Source of the DNA: Bradyrhizobium nitroreducens
Lineage (GTDB): Bacteria; Pseudomonadota; Alphaproteobacteria; Rhizobiales; Xanthobacteraceae
Direction of reading: 5' to 3'
DNA: 64,000 nt
Assembly (NCBI RefSeq): GCF_002776695.1
Contig: NZ_LFJC01000003.1
Location: forward strand, 7,488,628-7,552,627
Shown: positions 18,012-26,766 of the stretch, in pieces
How the letters are laid out: each line of letters opens with the position of its first letter
How positions within the stretch are numbered: the stretch's first letter is position 1
Translations under genes and position numbers: made by a program
The notes under the pieces: generated by a model
What the model was told of the DNA's origin: nothing
The model's database searches: none
The model's input: only the letters and a program-made list of their open reading frames with translations

Positions 18012-18410
18012 GGAGTGCTCATTCCGGACGCATCGCCGATGGTGGCCTCCGTTGGCCTCACGCTCGGCGAGAAGACCGGCTGGTTCGGGGCCTTGCGCTG
18101 GCGCTATCTTGCTTCGAGCCCGCTGACGGAAGACAACGCATTCCGATCGTCCACAACCAGCATCTTCAACGGCCGTCTCGGCTATCGCGCCAGCAATGGC
18201 TGGCGTATCCAGCCCGACGTGCTCAATCTCTTCGACGCCGGGGCAAACCAGATCACCTATGCCTATGGTTCTCTGCTGAAAATTGACGCGCTCTATAATC
18301 TCTGCACCTCGGCCGCGGCGCCGACCGCAGTGTGCCAGAACGGCGTGGAGGACTACGTGCTGTACCCGGTCGAGCCGCCGACGTTTCGCGTGATCGTAGC
18401 CGGAACATTC
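18012..18410 (+). pseudogene. C-terminal remnant of a TonB-dependent receptor
   Basis: About 133 codons resemble the last beta-strands of a TonB-dependent outer-membrane receptor: GWFGALRWRYLASSPLTED, SIFNGRLGYR, VLNLFDAGANQITYAYGS, and the terminal FRVIVAGTF ending in the usual aromatic residue. The plug domain and most of the barrel are missing, and the normal stop after the final Phe is also gone. The frame runs straight into the DUF3422 gene. No start codon or signal peptide makes it a working receptor. Confidence 0.75.
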
Positions 18411-18425
18411 AAGGAGCGGTATGTG

Positions 18426-19772
18426 ATGCAGCCAGAAATCGAGGATTTGCCGATGAACCCCGGTCCTGATCTCGCCGGCTTCCGGCTGCATCCGCAGCGC
18501 GGCGCGGTGTTGAGTGAGGTCCATGCCCGCCCGTTTACGCGGCTGACCGCTCCGCTCAGTGTGGTGCGCTTTGCGTTTCTCAGCCAGGGCGATGCCGCCG
18601 CCGCCGACCGGCAAAGCTTTGCCGCATTTTGCGCGGCGCATGGACTGTCCGTGCCGGAGGCCTCGGCAAAACACCATCAGGTGACGATCGGTGCCACCAT
18701 GCTGCGCTGGGAGCAGCATTCCGAGTTCACGACGTTCACCTGGATATCGAGCCATGAGGGCTCTTCCGGTTCATTTGGGGCGATGGACGAGGAGCTTGCC
18801 GCGCTGATCGGCACGCTGCCGCAAGTCGGGCAATTGCTGGTCGCGCTGAAGCTCGAGGTCGAGCAGACGTCGGCGGCGGTCGAGCGCGCCGAGCAGCTGT
18901 TCGAGAAGGGCAGCCTCGCCATGGCAACTGTCCGGAGCGGCCCAGCCGTCGTCGCTTCCGACTTCCGTGTCGACGAGCAGGGCTTTGTGCGTCTCCTGGT
19001 CTGCAACGACGGCTTGTCGCCGGGCCGTTTGGGCGCGCTGGTGCAGCGCGTACTGGAGATCGAGACCTATCGCACGCTGGCGCTGCTCGGCCTGCCGGCC
19101 GCGCTCGAGCTTGGCCCGTCGGTCGATCGCATCGGGCATCGACTGGTCGAGGTGCTCGAGGAAATGCAGGGTGCGGCGGACCTCACGCTGAACAATCATC
19201 TTCTGACCGAGCTAACCGCGCTCGCCGCCTCGCTCGAGCGCGGCGCAGCCGGCAGCCTGTTCCGGTTCGGCGCCAGCCGGGCTTATTATGACATCGTGCA
19301 GGCACGCCTTGCGGTGATCGAAGGCGGCGAGATCGCGGGCTATCCGACCTGGTCGTCGTTTCTCGCCCGCCGGATGGCGCCGGCGATGCGGACCTGCGCT
19401 GCCCTGGCGGATCGCCAGGCCAATCTGTCGATCAAGCTTGCGCGCGCCGCCGACCTCCTGCGCACCCGCGTCGATGTCGAATTGGAGGAGCAGAACCGCG
19501 ACCTCTTGCGCTCGATGAACGAGCGTACCAAGCTGCAATTGCGGTTGCAGAGTACGGTCGAGGGCCTGTCGGTGGCGGCGATCGGCTATTATGTCGTCAG
19601 TTTGTTCGGCTATCTCGCCAAGGGCGCGCATGACGGCGGGCTGCATGTCGAGCCATCGCTGGCGACCGCGCTGTTCGTTCCGGTGGCCATTGGCGTCACC
19701 TGGATCGTCACGCACCGGATTCGCCAACGCCATTTGAAGCACGATGGCGGGACTTCCGCCGCGCATGATTGA
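18426..19772 (+). CDS. DUF3422 family membrane-associated protein
   Basis: 448-residue protein of unknown function, family DUF3422. The N-terminal signature HPQRGAVLSEVHARPFTRL is clear. The middle is largely helical, and two hydrophobic segments near the C-terminus (AAIGYYVVSLFGYLA, TALFVPVAIGVTWIVTH) would anchor it in the inner membrane. I place the start at ATG 18426 with AAGGAG 9 bases upstream; MNPGPDLAG at 18453 is another option. The same frame is open upstream through the TonB-receptor remnant, so automatic calls may give a 606-residue fusion. Confidence 0.85.
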   Translation: MQPEIEDLPMNPGPDLAGFRLHPQRGAVLSEVHARPFTRLTAPLSVVRFAFLSQGDAAAADRQSFAAFCAAHGLSVPEASAKHHQVTIGATMLRWEQHSEFTTFTWISSHEGSSGSFGAMDEELAALIGTLPQVGQLLVALKLEVEQTSAAVERAEQLFEKGSLAMATVRSGPAVVASDFRVDEQGFVRLLVCNDGLSPGRLGALVQRVLEIETYRTLALLGLPAALELGPSVDRIGHRLVEVLEEMQGAADLTLNNHLLTELTALAASLERGAAGSLFRFGASRAYYDIVQARLAVIEGGEIAGYPTWSSFLARRMAPAMRTCAALADRQANLSIKLARAADLLRTRVDVELEEQNRDLLRSMNERTKLQLRLQSTVEGLSVAAIGYYVVSLFGYLAKGAHDGGLHVEPSLATALFVPVAIGVTWIVTHRIRQRHLKHDGGTSAAHD

Positions 19773-19840
19773 GTTCCCTCAAGCCAGGGCTTTGCTCTTG
19801 TGCTAGGAGCGGCTGATGCTTGAGGGCTGAGGGAGGAGCC

Positions 19841-20854
19841 ATGAGCCGATCGGATGGGACCAACATGCTTTGGCTGCAGGGCGCAAGCTGCGGCGGCTGC
19901 ACCATGTCGATCCTGGAAAGCGGCGCTTCCGGCTGGTTCGACGAGCTCAGGCAATTCGGCATCAACCTGCTGTGGCATCCGTCGGTCAGCGAGGAGACCG
20001 GCGACGAGGCGGTCGAGGTGCTTCAATCCGTGCTCGACGGCAAGGTGCGGCTCGACTTGCTGTTGCTGGAAGGTTCCGTCGCCCGGGGGCCGAACGACAC
20101 CGGCCGCTTTAACATGCTCGCGGGTACCAACCGTTCGGTCTATCGCTGGATGCTCGATCTCTCGCCGCTCGCCGATTTTGTGGTCGCGGTCGGAAGCTGC
20201 GCCGCCTATGGCGGCGTGCCCGCTGCCGGATCGAACCCGACCGATGCCGTCGGCCTGCAGTTCGAAGGGGCCGACAGCGGTGGCGCCCTCGGCACCGGCT
20301 TCCGCTCACGGCTCGGCTTGCCGGTCATCAACGTCGCGGGGTGCGCGCCGCATCCGGGCTGGATGATGGAAACCATCCTGGCACTGACGACAAAGGATAT
20401 TGCCGCCACCGACCTCGATGCCTATGGACGGCCGAAATTCGTCGCCAATCACCTTGCCCATCACGGTTGCTCGCGCAACGAGTTCTACGAGTTCAAGGCC
20501 AGCGCGGAGACGATGTCGGAGCGTGGCTGCCTTATGGAGCATCTCGGCTGCAAGGCGACGCAGGCGGTCGGCGACTGTAACCAGCGCTCCTGGAACGGCG
20601 GTGGTTCCTGCACCAAGGGCGGCTATGCTTGCATCGCCTGCACCTCGCCAGGCTTCGAGGGCGCGCAGAATTTTCTGGAGACCGCCAAGCTTGCCGGCAT
20701 CCCGGTCGGGCTTCCGACTGACATGCCAAAGGCCTGGTTCGTCGCGCTCGCCGCCCTGTCGAAGTCGGCGACGCCGCGTCGCGTGCGGCTGAACGCGACC
20801 GCCGACCACGTGGTCGTGCCGCCGGGCCGCGCGACCAACAAGAGCAAGCCATGA
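19841..20854 (+). CDS. hupU: Regulatory [NiFe]-hydrogenase (H2 sensor) small subunit HupU
   Basis: 337-residue Fe-S subunit of the soluble H2-sensing hydrogenase (HupUV/HoxBC, group 2b type). The proximal cluster ligands begin C17-G-G-C20 (QGASCGGCTMSILES), and distal ligands are seen in HHGCSRNEF, HLGCKATQAVGDCN and CTKGGYACIACTSPGF. It lacks the Tat signal and C-terminal anchor present in HupS, as expected of a cytoplasmic sensor. GGAGGA precedes the ATG. It overlaps hupV by 4 bases. The usual partners, a HupT/HoxJ kinase and a HoxA/HupR regulator, are not in the window. Confidence 0.93.
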   Translation: MSRSDGTNMLWLQGASCGGCTMSILESGASGWFDELRQFGINLLWHPSVSEETGDEAVEVLQSVLDGKVRLDLLLLEGSVARGPNDTGRFNMLAGTNRSVYRWMLDLSPLADFVVAVGSCAAYGGVPAAGSNPTDAVGLQFEGADSGGALGTGFRSRLGLPVINVAGCAPHPGWMMETILALTTKDIAATDLDAYGRPKFVANHLAHHGCSRNEFYEFKASAETMSERGCLMEHLGCKATQAVGDCNQRSWNGGGSCTKGGYACIACTSPGFEGAQNFLETAKLAGIPVGLPTDMPKAWFVALAALSKSATPRRVRLNATADHVVVPPGRATNKSKP

Positions 20855-22290
20855 CGCGGATCACGATCGGTCCGTTCAACCGCGTTGAAGGCGATCTCGA
20901 AGTCCGCCTCGACGTCGAGAGCGGCCGGGTCATGCGCGCCGAAGTGACGGCGCCGCTCTACCGCGGCTTCGAGCAGATCCTCGAAGGAAGGCCGCCGCTG
21001 GATGCGCTGGCGCTGGCGCCTCGAATCTGCGGCATCTGTTCGGTCTCGCAGTCGGTTGCCGCTGCCGCGGCCCTGCGCGATGCCATGTCGATCGAAGTGG
21101 CGCTAAACGGTCTGCTCGCCACGAACATCGCCCATGCCGCGGAGAACGCCGCCGACCATCTAACCCATTTCTACATCTTCTTCATGCCGGACTTCGCCCG
21201 CGAAGCCTATGCCGCGCATGGCTGGCACGAGGAAGCGCGCGAGCGCTTTGCGGCGACGAGAGGCACAGCAGCGCGCGAGGCCTTGCCCGCGCGGGCGCGC
21301 CTGTTGGAGACCATGGGCATCGTCGCCGGAAAATGGCCGCACAGCCTGGCGTTCCAGCCCGGTGGCACGACGCGCGCCATCGATCTTGGCGAGCGCGTCC
21401 GGCTGCTGTCGATCGCGACGTCGTTTCGAGGCTTCCTCGAACGCGTCGTGTTCGCGGATTCGCTGGAGAACGTGCTGGCGATCGCGACCGCTGACGAGCT
21501 CGACAATTGGCGCGACGGCCGCGGTGGCGATTTCGCGCATTTCCTGCGGCTTGCCGACAGTCTGGCATTGACCGGGCTCGGCCGAGGCACCGGCCTGTTG
21601 ATGAGCTATGGCGCCTATCATGGCGTCGACGGCGCGTTGTTTCCGCGCGGTCTGTTCGGCCCGCGCGCGATGGTCGAGCCGCTGCCGCTGCCACAGATCA
21701 CCGAGGACGTCTCGCACGCCTGGATGCAGGACTCATCCGCCGATCCGGCCCATAGCAGCACGGTCCCCGATCCCGACAAGGCTGCCGCTTACAGCTGGTG
21801 CAAGGCGCCGCGGCTGTCGGGCCAACCGATCGAGGTCGGCGCGATCGCGCGTCAGACGGTCGCCGGTCAGGCGCTCATCACCGATCTGGTTGCGCGTGAC
21901 GGCACCAATGTGCGCAGCCGCGTGATCGCGCGCCTGATCGAGACTGCGCGCATCGCGCTGACCATGGAGCAGTGGACGCGCGCGCTTCGCTTGTCGGAGC
22001 CGTTCTGCATCAATTCGCGCGACATCCCTGACGGTAACTATGTCGGGTTGGTCGAGGCGGCACGCGGCAGCCTCGGGCACTGGATGGCCGTTCGCGACGG
22101 CAGGATCGAGCGCTACCAGATCATCGCACCAACCACCTGGAATTTCTCACCTCGCGATTCCTTCGACGTTGGCGGCCCGCTGGAGCAGGCGCTGGTCGGC
22201 ACCGATGTCGGCGATGCCGGCCCGCGCGCGGTTGCGATTCAGCACATCGTGCGCTCGTTCGATCCCTGCATGGTGTGCACCGCGCATTGA
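20851..22290 (+). CDS. hupV: Regulatory [NiFe]-hydrogenase (H2 sensor) large subunit HupV
   Basis: 479-residue Ni-Fe subunit. The Ni ligands are C60/C63 (RICGICSVSQ) and C473/C476 (DPCMVCTAH). The protein ends exactly at H479, so there is no C-terminal extension to be cleaved, which is the known feature of H2 sensors. Residue 67 is Gln where catalytic hydrogenases have His (compare RICGVCTGTH in HupL), also a sensor trait. It forms the H2 sensor with HupU and is expected to control the sigma-54 promoter in front of hupS. Confidence 0.94.
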   Translation: MTRITIGPFNRVEGDLEVRLDVESGRVMRAEVTAPLYRGFEQILEGRPPLDALALAPRICGICSVSQSVAAAAALRDAMSIEVALNGLLATNIAHAAENAADHLTHFYIFFMPDFAREAYAAHGWHEEARERFAATRGTAAREALPARARLLETMGIVAGKWPHSLAFQPGGTTRAIDLGERVRLLSIATSFRGFLERVVFADSLENVLAIATADELDNWRDGRGGDFAHFLRLADSLALTGLGRGTGLLMSYGAYHGVDGALFPRGLFGPRAMVEPLPLPQITEDVSHAWMQDSSADPAHSSTVPDPDKAAAYSWCKAPRLSGQPIEVGAIARQTVAGQALITDLVARDGTNVRSRVIARLIETARIALTMEQWTRALRLSEPFCINSRDIPDGNYVGLVEAARGSLGHWMAVRDGRIERYQIIAPTTWNFSPRDSFDVGGPLEQALVGTDVGDAGPRAVAIQHIVRSFDPCMVCTAH

Positions 22291-22427
22291 CCGGAAACTT
22301 CGTTGCCGCCTGCAAATCGAATTGTTTCCGCTTCTCGTGCATTCAGTGTCCTCGCATACCGGTCACAAGAGTGCTTCAGACACTCAACATTTTGGAATCT
22401 CTCCACTTTTGAATCCTTCCAGGCCGT

Positions 22428-22443
22428 TGGCCTGCTTCTTGCT
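22428..22443 (+). promoter_or_regulatory. Sigma-54 (-24/-12) promoter of hupSLCDF
   Basis: TGGCCTGCTTCTTGCT has GG and GC elements separated by exactly 10 bases and matches the TGGCAC-N5-TTGC consensus well. The predicted transcript start is near 22454, about 35 bases before the hupS ATG. Rhizobial hupSL promoters are known to be sigma-54 dependent, driven by an NtrC-type activator with IHF help. I could not identify convincing IHF or activator sites in the 137 bases upstream. Confidence 0.75.
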
Positions 22444-22488
22444 GTCCTTGGCGTCATTGAAAAGTCAAAGCCGAGGATGGGAGGATTC

Positions 22489-23580
22489 ATGGGCGCGGCG
22501 ACGGAGACGTTTTACAGCGTGATCAGGCGGCAAGGGATCACGCGTCGAAGCTTCCACAAATTCTGCAGCCTGACGGCCACGAGCCTTGGTCTCGGCCCGC
22601 TGGCAGCGAGCCGCATCGCCAACGCGCTCGAGACCAAGCCGCGCGTGCCAGTGATCTGGATGCACGGCCTCGAATGCACCTGCTGTTCGGAGAGCTTCAT
22701 TCGGTCCGCGCATCCGCTGGTCAAGGATGCCGTGCTGTCGATGATCTCGCTCGACTACGACGACACCATCATGGCGGCCGCCGGTCATCAGGCCGAAGCG
22801 ATTCTCGAGGAGACTCGCACCAAGTACAAGGGCCAGTACATCCTCGCAGTGGAAGGCAATCCGCCGCTGAACGAGGGCGGCATGTTCTGCATCGACGGCG
22901 GCAAGCCGTTCGTCGAGAAGCTGAAGATGATGGCCGAGGACGCGATGGCGATCATCGCCTGGGGCGCCTGCGCCTCCTGGGGCTGCGTGCAGGCGGCCAA
23001 GCCCAATCCGACCCAGGCGACGCCGATCGACAAGGTGATCACCAACAAGCCGATCATCAAGGTGCCGGGATGCCCCCCGATCGCCGAGGTGATGACCGGC
23101 GTCGTCACCTTCATCACCACCTTCGGCAAGCTGCCCGAGCTCGATCGCCAGGGGCGGCCAAAGATGTTCTACTCGCAGCGCATCCACGACAAATGCTACC
23201 GGCGGCCGCATTTCGACGCCGGCCAATTCGTCGAGGAATGGGACGACGAGGCCGCGCGCAAGGGCTATTGCCTCTACAAGATGGGATGCAAGGGCCCGAC
23301 CACCTACAACGCCTGCTCGACCGTGCGCTGGAACGGCGGCGTGTCGTTCCCGATCCAGTCGGGTCACGGCTGCATCGGCTGCTCGGAGGACGGCTTCTGG
23401 GACAAGGGCTCGTTCTACGATCGTCTCACCAACATCAAGCAGTTCGGCATCGAGAAGAACGCCGATCAGATCGGCATGGTGGCGGCCGGCGCCGTCGGTG
23501 CGGCGGTGGCCGCGCATGCTGCGGTGACCGCGGTAAAGCGGCTCGCGTCGAAGCGCGAAGACGCCAAGCAAGATCATTAA
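22489..23580 (+). CDS. hupS: Uptake [NiFe]-hydrogenase small subunit HupS, O2-tolerant type
   Basis: 363-residue precursor. A Tat signal is clear (R19-R20-S-F-H-K, then a hydrophobic stretch). The proximal-cluster motif is C63-T-C65-C66 with an extra Cys where standard enzymes have Gly. A further Cys sits in NEGGMFCIDGG. Together these give the six-Cys [4Fe-3S] signature of O2-tolerant group 1d enzymes. Medial and distal cluster ligands are present (HDKCYRRPHF, GYCLYKMGCKGP, HGCIGCSEDGF). A C-terminal hydrophobic segment anchors it on the periplasmic face. ATG 22489 follows GGGAGG; an in-frame ATG at 22477 and the open frame upstream are less likely. Confidence 0.95.
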   Translation: MGAATETFYSVIRRQGITRRSFHKFCSLTATSLGLGPLAASRIANALETKPRVPVIWMHGLECTCCSESFIRSAHPLVKDAVLSMISLDYDDTIMAAAGHQAEAILEETRTKYKGQYILAVEGNPPLNEGGMFCIDGGKPFVEKLKMMAEDAMAIIAWGACASWGCVQAAKPNPTQATPIDKVITNKPIIKVPGCPPIAEVMTGVVTFITTFGKLPELDRQGRPKMFYSQRIHDKCYRRPHFDAGQFVEEWDDEAARKGYCLYKMGCKGPTTYNACSTVRWNGGVSFPIQSGHGCIGCSEDGFWDKGSFYDRLTNIKQFGIEKNADQIGMVAAGAVGAAVAAHAAVTAVKRLASKREDAKQDH

Positions 23581-23602
23581 TCGATTTCAGGAAGCACAAA
23601 CG

Positions 23603-25393
23603 ATGGGCATCCAGACACCTAACGGATTCAAGCTCGACAATTCCGGCAAGCGCGTGGTCGTCGATCCGCTCACCCGGATCGAAGGTCACCTGCGCGTCGA
23701 GGTCAATGTCGACGCCGACAACGTCATCCGCAACGCGGTCTCCACCGGCACGATGTGGCGCGGCATCGAGACCATCCTGAAGGGCCGTGATCCGCGTGAC
23801 GCCTGGGCGTTCACCGAGCGGATCTGCGGCGTCTGCACGGGAACGCACGCGCTCACCTCGGTGCGTGCGGTCGAGAACGCGCTCTCCATCACCATTCCGG
23901 ACAACGCCAACTCGATCCGCAACATCATGCAGCTCTGCCTGCAGGTGCACGATCACCTCGTGCACTTCTACCACCTGCATGCGCTGGACTGGGTCGACAT
24001 CGTCTCGGCGCTCAAGGCCGATCCGAAGGCGACGTCGGTGCTGGCACAGTCGATCTCGTCCTGGCCCTTGTCCTCGCCCGGCTATTTCAAGGACCTGCAG
24101 ATCCGGCTGACCAAGTTCGTCGAGTCCGGCCAGCTCGGTCCGTTCAAGAACGGCTATTGGGGCCATGCCGCCTATAAGCTGCCGCCGGAAGCCAATCTGA
24201 TGGCGGTCGCGCACTATCTCGAGGCGCTCGATTTCCAGAAGGAGATCGTGAAGGTTCACACCATCTACGGCGGCAAGAACCCGCATCCGAACTGGCTGGT
24301 CGGTGGCGTGCCCTGCGCCATCAATGTCGACGGCACCGGTGCGGTCGGCGCCATCAACATGGAGCGGCTCAACCTCGTCTCCTCGATCATCGATCGCTGC
24401 ATCGAATTCACCGAGAAGGTGTATTTGCCCGATGTCGTCGCGATCGGCTCGTTCTACAAGGACTGGCTCTATGGCGGCGGCCTGTCCGGCAAGAGCGTGA
24501 TGTCCTATGGCGACATCCCCGAGACCGCCAACGACTATTCGGCGAAGAGCCTGAAGCTTCCGCGCGGCGTGATCCTCAACGGCAATCTCAACGAGGTGCT
24601 GCCGATCGATCACGGCGATCCCGAGCAGATCCAGGAGTTCGTCACGCACTCCTGGTACAAGTACCCCGACGAGTCCAAGGGACTGCATCCCTGGGACGGC
24701 GTCACCGAGCCGAACTACGTGCTCGGCCCCAACGCCAAGGGCACCAAGACCGACATCAAGGAACTCGACGAGGGCGGCAAGTATTCCTGGATCAAGGCGC
24801 CGCGCTGGCGCGGCAACGCCGTCGAGGTCGGGCCGCTGGCCCGCTACATCATCGGCTACGCCCAGAACAAGCCCGAGTTCAAGGAGCCGACCGAGAAGCT
24901 GCTCAAGACGCTCGGCCTGCCGGTGTCCGCCCTGTTCTCCACACTCGGGCGCACCGCGGCGCGCGCGCTGGAATGCGAATGGGCCGCGCACCAGATGCGC
25001 TACTTCCAGGACAAGCTGGTGGCGCGCATCAAGGCCGGCGACAGCTCCACCGCCAATGTCGAGAAGTGGAAGCCGGAGAGCTGGCCGAAGGAAGCCAAGG
25101 GCTACGGCTTCACCGAGGCGCCGCGCGGCGCGCTCGCGCACTGGATCAAGATCAAGGAGACCAAGATCGACAATTACCAGTGTGTGGTGCCGACCACCTG
25201 GAACGGCTCACCGCGGGATCCCAAGGGCAATATCGGCGCCTTCGAGGCCTCGCTGATGGATACGCCGATGGCGAATCCGGAGCAGCCGCTCGAGATCCTG
25301 CGCACCATCCACTCCTTCGATCCGTGCCTGGCTTGCTCGACCCATGTGATGAGCCCGGACGGCCAGGAGATGGCGACCGTCAAGGTCAGATAG
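23603..25393 (+). CDS. hupL: Uptake [NiFe]-hydrogenase large subunit HupL
   Basis: 596-residue catalytic subunit that binds the Ni-Fe centre. The N-terminal ligands are C75/C78 in RICGVCTGTH and the C-terminal ligands C575/C578 in DPCLACSTH. A 15-residue tail (VMSPDGQEMATVKVR) follows H581 and is expected to be removed by HupD after metal insertion. It lies 22 bases after hupS and is exported with it by the Tat route. H2 electrons pass through HupS to HupC and the quinone pool. Confidence 0.96.
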   Translation: MGIQTPNGFKLDNSGKRVVVDPLTRIEGHLRVEVNVDADNVIRNAVSTGTMWRGIETILKGRDPRDAWAFTERICGVCTGTHALTSVRAVENALSITIPDNANSIRNIMQLCLQVHDHLVHFYHLHALDWVDIVSALKADPKATSVLAQSISSWPLSSPGYFKDLQIRLTKFVESGQLGPFKNGYWGHAAYKLPPEANLMAVAHYLEALDFQKEIVKVHTIYGGKNPHPNWLVGGVPCAINVDGTGAVGAINMERLNLVSSIIDRCIEFTEKVYLPDVVAIGSFYKDWLYGGGLSGKSVMSYGDIPETANDYSAKSLKLPRGVILNGNLNEVLPIDHGDPEQIQEFVTHSWYKYPDESKGLHPWDGVTEPNYVLGPNAKGTKTDIKELDEGGKYSWIKAPRWRGNAVEVGPLARYIIGYAQNKPEFKEPTEKLLKTLGLPVSALFSTLGRTAARALECEWAAHQMRYFQDKLVARIKAGDSSTANVEKWKPESWPKEAKGYGFTEAPRGALAHWIKIKETKIDNYQCVVPTTWNGSPRDPKGNIGAFEASLMDTPMANPEQPLEILRTIHSFDPCLACSTHVMSPDGQEMATVKVR

Positions 25394-25405
25394 GGAGGGG
25401 AAACC

Positions 25406-26149
25406 ATGATGGATGCAGTTGCTCCGACCTCCGAAGCCAAGCCGGACCTGACGGCGATCGCCGCCGACGCTGCCGGAGAACAGGCGGTGGGACGGCCTAC
25501 CGTCTACGTCTACGAGGCGCCGGTGCGGATCTGCCACTGGGTGAACGCGGTCTCGATTCTTGTCCTGATGGTGACCGGCTATCTGATCGGGACGCCATTG
25601 CCGACGGTCGCGGGCGAAGCCTCCGACAACTTCGTGATGGGCTATATCCGCTTTGCCCATTTCGCGGCGGGCCAGGTGCTGGCGGTGTTCTTCCTCGCCC
25701 GCATCCTGTGGGCCTTCGTCGGCAACCATCATTCGCGGCAGATCTTCTACATTCCCGTGCATCGTAAGCAGTTCTGGAAGGAGGTCCTGCACGAGATCCG
25801 CTGGTACGCGTTCCTTGAGCGCGAGCCGAAGATGTATGTCGGCCACAATCCGCTGGCGCAAACCGCGATGTTCACGGGCTTCACGCTGTTCGTGGCGTTC
25901 ATGATCGTCACCGGCTTTGCGCTCTATTCGGAGGGCACCGGGATCGACAGCTGGCAGCACAGGCTGTTCGGCTGGGTGTTCGCGATCTGGCCGAACAGCC
26001 AGGACGTGCACACCTGGCATCATCTCGGCATGTGGGCGTTGGTGATGTTCGTGCTGGTGCACATCTACGCCGCGATCCGCGAAGACATCATGTCGCGCCA
26101 GAGCATCATCTCCTCGATGATCTCGGGCGAGCGGCAGTTCCGCGACTGA
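25406..26149 (+). CDS. hupC: Ni/Fe-hydrogenase b-type cytochrome subunit HupC
   Basis: 247-residue integral-membrane di-heme cytochrome b. Four hydrophobic segments carry the expected His residues (RICHWVNAVSI, RFAHFAAGQ, DVHTWHHLGMW, LVHIYAAIRED). It anchors the hydrogenase and passes electrons to quinone. It starts 12 bases after hupL with GGAGG-like sequence before the ATG. Confidence 0.94.
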   Translation: MMDAVAPTSEAKPDLTAIAADAAGEQAVGRPTVYVYEAPVRICHWVNAVSILVLMVTGYLIGTPLPTVAGEASDNFVMGYIRFAHFAAGQVLAVFFLARILWAFVGNHHSRQIFYIPVHRKQFWKEVLHEIRWYAFLEREPKMYVGHNPLAQTAMFTGFTLFVAFMIVTGFALYSEGTGIDSWQHRLFGWVFAIWPNSQDVHTWHHLGMWALVMFVLVHIYAAIREDIMSRQSIISSMISGERQFRD

Positions 26150-26166
26150 AAAGAGAAGTGAGATCG

Positions 26167-26745
26167 ATGCCGACATCCTCGCAAGAAAGCCGCGTCCTGG
26201 TGCTCGGCATCGGCAACATCCTGTGGGCCGACGAAGGCTTTGGCGTGCGCGCGGTGGAGGAATTCCACCGCCGCTACGCCGTGCCCGACAACGTCACCAT
26301 CCTCGACGGCGGCACCCAGGGGCTTTACCTCGTGAACTATCTCGAGGAGGCCGACTGCCTGATCGTGTTCGACGCCATCGATTACGGGCTCGAGCCGGGG
26401 CGCTTGAAGCTCGTGCGCGACGATGAGGTGCCGCGATTCACCGGCGCCAAGAAGATGAGCCTGCACCAGACCGGCTTCCAGGAGGTGATCTCCGCGGCCG
26501 ACCTGCTCGGCCGCTGTCCGAGGCATCTGGCACTGATCGGCTGCCAGCCGCTCGACCTGGAGGATTGGGGCGGGCCGCTGACGCAGCCGGTGCGTGACCA
26601 GATCGCGCCCGCGATCGCGCTCGCCTGTGAGGTGCTGGCCGGGTGGGGCGTCGCGGTGACGCCGCGCAGCGAGCCGTTGCCCGCCTCCGAGCGCCTGCTC
26701 GCCAACGACATCGATCATCTCAGCTACGAGATGCGGCCGGCCTGA
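26167..26745 (+). CDS. hupD: Hydrogenase maturation endopeptidase HupD
   Basis: 192-residue protease of the HyaD/HupD family, which cleaves the C-terminal tail of HupL once nickel is in place. The N-terminal VLVLGIGNILWADEGFG carries the first metal-binding acid. A second acid (VFDAIDYG) and a His (SLHQTGFQE) complete the Ni-binding set. ATG at 26167 lies 17 bases after hupC. HupV needs no such cleavage, so its substrate is HupL. Confidence 0.94.
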   Translation: MPTSSQESRVLVLGIGNILWADEGFGVRAVEEFHRRYAVPDNVTILDGGTQGLYLVNYLEEADCLIVFDAIDYGLEPGRLKLVRDDEVPRFTGAKKMSLHQTGFQEVISAADLLGRCPRHLALIGCQPLDLEDWGGPLTQPVRDQIAPAIALACEVLAGWGVAVTPRSEPLPASERLLANDIDHLSYEMRPA

Positions 26746-26766
26746 CCACTTCCGGAGAATATCGCG

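Noticed and set aside
22291..22427. FixK/FNR box or IHF site upstream of hupS
   Set aside because: No TTGAT-N4-ATCAA motif; the best IHF-like match (around 22316) has at least two mismatches.
22303..22488. N-terminal extension of HupS by 62 codons
   Set aside because: It would place residues before the Tat signal and cover the sigma-54 promoter; the ATG at 22489 has a ribosome binding site and gives the usual length.
23435..25141. A 568-codon frame antisense to hupL
   Set aside because: Shadow of the conserved hydrogenase large subunit.
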